Of a DNA stretch of 7,215 bases, positions 6,523 through 7,215 are shown piece after piece (the stretch's first letter is position 1; each line of letters begins with the position of its first letter). A program made the position numbers and the translations under genes. Under the pieces are notes generated by a model. It was not told where the DNA came from, made no database searches, and saw only the letters and a list, made by a program, of their open reading frames with translations. This DNA is from Candidatus Gastranaerophilales bacterium (GTDB taxonomy: Bacteria; Cyanobacteriota; Vampirovibrionia; Gastranaerophilales; Gastranaerophilaceae), in the NCBI GenBank assembly GCA_944324205.1, contig CALUVK010000075.1, positions 1 to 7,215 of the forward strand. Direction: 5' to 3'.

Positions 6523-6531
6523 TGTGGATAA
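6523..6531 (-). promoter_or_regulatory. DnaA-box-like 9-mer over a start codon
   Basis: TGTGGATAA is the exact reverse complement of the consensus DnaA box TTATCCACA. It contains the GTG start codon (6524-6526) of the DUF4145-like gene. A second exact copy of the box, in the other orientation, lies at 259-267 inside bioY, and a TTATACACA variant (minus strand) is at 1867-1875 inside the GerMN gene. The sites are not clustered, so this is not an origin. Binding by DnaA is unproven. Confidence 0.3.
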
Positions 6532-7147
6532 TTTTGATTTTTTAAAAAAGATTGATAAAGATTTATATGAAATAATTGCTGAAGCGGAGAAACTTTACGC
6601 CTCTGAATTTTTTGAACAATGCATGGGGCAAACAAGAAGGTTTGGCGAAAGGATGTGTAAATCCATACTGGCAGATAAACGATTTTATGATATGAGTTTT
6701 GATGATATGCTAGCAACACTTAAAGATAAAGCTGTTAGTGTGCCAGAAAAAGAATTTGTGGAGGATTTATATTTTCTTAAAAAACAGGGGAATTTGTCTG
6801 TACACTCAGCAAAAGTAAAAAAGGACGGTATTACAGCTCTTGAATGTTTGCAAAGAGCATTTGAAGCAGCAATAAATTTTGCCGTATTTTATAGGAAGTC
6901 GAATAAATGTATTTTAAAGAAGCAATATGACATAAATTTGCTAATAACGGGAAAACCCTCTTTAAAAGAAAAGTATGAATCGCATGGTAAGCTTGTTCAA
7001 AAAGAAAAAAACCGAAGTATAAAGCAATCTTATACAATGAAGGTTGTACCATATAATAAAAAGAAAAAAATATCTTTATATTGGATTTTTGTAGGTATTT
7101 CGGCTATAGTGTCAGTTCTGTTAATGTTAATTATAATGATTATTTAA
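6524..7147 (+). CDS. DUF4145-like protein with C-terminal membrane anchor
   Basis: A 207-residue protein in two parts. Residues 1-125 resemble the helical DUF4145 domain, also found at the N-terminus of some type I restriction HsdR subunits: the opening NFDFLKKIDKDLYEIIAEAEKLY (3-25), the 'FFEQCMGQTRRFGERMCKSIL' helix (29-49) in place of the usual 'LRRxxExL' helix, and the family's GN-x-x-VH signature as QGNLSVH (88-94). Residues 126-182 form a Lys-rich linker, followed by one hydrophobic segment (about 183-207) up to the C-terminus, suggesting a tail-anchored protein with its domain in the cytoplasm. There is no nuclease or ATPase motif, so no restriction activity can be claimed. The GTG start is supported because the domain opening follows it directly and an in-frame stop (6512) lies just before; no ribosome site is seen. 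A weak TATGAT (6507-6512) may be a -10 element. It follows mutS by 58 bp. Confidence 0.65.
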   Translation: MDNFDFLKKIDKDLYEIIAEAEKLYASEFFEQCMGQTRRFGERMCKSILADKRFYDMSFDDMLATLKDKAVSVPEKEFVEDLYFLKKQGNLSVHSAKVKKDGITALECLQRAFEAAINFAVFYRKSNKCILKKQYDINLLITGKPSLKEKYESHGKLVQKEKNRSIKQSYTMKVVPYNKKKKISLYWIFVGISAIVSVLLMLIIMII

Positions 7148-7215
7148 TTATAGAAGAGATAAATCTGATAGAATCATCTTTTAATTCTTTAACAAAATCT
7201 CTAGCAATTTTAGAG
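7140..7215 (-). CDS. Possible C-terminal end of a convergent gene, cut by the window
   Basis: On the minus strand one frame stays open from the window edge for 24 codons and ends with TAA at 7140-7142, reading SKIARDFVKELKDDSIRFIS and then SIIK. The other two minus frames are closed within this stretch. The composition (alternating charged and hydrophobic residues) is protein-like, but 24 codons in AT-rich DNA is weak evidence. If real, its last codons overlap the end of the DUF4145-like gene by 8 bp, tail to tail. I do not recognise the family. Confidence 0.4.
   Translation of the reverse strand, partial: SKIARDFVKELKDDSIRFISSIIK

Noticed and set aside
6508..6531. Seven-codon leader peptide ahead of the DUF4145-like gene
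   Set aside because: The ATG at 6508 has no ribosome site, the product is tiny, and the stop merely overlaps the GTG region; nothing supports attenuation.
6462..6719. Minus-strand open frame across the mutS end and the next gene
   Set aside because: It overlaps the conserved opening of the DUF4145-like gene, and its translation has no recognisable features.
6831..7052. Minus-strand open frame inside the DUF4145-like gene
   Set aside because: Antisense shadow with a leucine- and phenylalanine-rich product and no ribosome site noted.

Overview
This is a low-GC bacterial chromosome segment (roughly one third G+C by eye) holding seven complete protein genes, one possible gene fragment at the right edge, and a GC-richer palindromic repeat at the left edge. 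Small envelope proteins of the DUF2993/LmeA and GerMN types, a full MutS and a RimI in AT-rich DNA with short intergenic gaps would fit a non-photosynthetic cyanobacterial relative (Melainabacteria/Gastranaerophilales type) or a similar gut bacterium. This placement is an inference from gene content and is not secure. No rRNA, tRNA, transposase or CRISPR array was seen.

Left edge (1-247): non-coding, with about 47% G+C over the first 180 bases. It consists of nested imperfect inverted repeats (two consecutive hairpins) that look like one end of a dispersed palindromic repeat, followed by a degenerate second fragment. No clear rho-independent terminator is visible for the operon that ends here.

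Minus-strand operon (3138 down to 248): five tightly packed genes, in transcription order a secreted DUF2993/LmeA-like protein, a membrane-anchored GerMN-domain protein, a HicB-like small protein without a HicA partner, the RimI N-acetyltransferase, and a BioY-family biotin transporter S component. Junctions are a 3-nt gap, then 8-, 10- and 4-nt overlaps, so the genes are almost certainly co-transcribed and translationally coupled. The set joins envelope lipid/peptidoglycan-type proteins, ribosomal protein modification and vitamin uptake. A further minus-strand gene of unknown function (3852-3241), with an N-terminal membrane anchor, lies 102 bp upstream and may belong to the same unit or to its own.

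Divergent junction (3853-3891): the unknown gene and mutS are separated by 39 bp. Both strands carry good sigma70-type promoters whose -10 hexamers overlap. The predicted mutS transcript starts at or next to its ATG, and there is no Shine-Dalgarno sequence, so mutS appears leaderless.

Plus-strand part (3892-7147): a full-length MutS1 mismatch-repair ATPase ending in a beta-clamp-type peptide, then after 58 bp a DUF4145-like protein with a C-terminal membrane anchor. The GTG start of that second gene lies inside a perfect DnaA-box 9-mer. At the right edge a minus-strand open frame of 24 codons converges on it with an 8-bp overlap and may be the tail of another gene.
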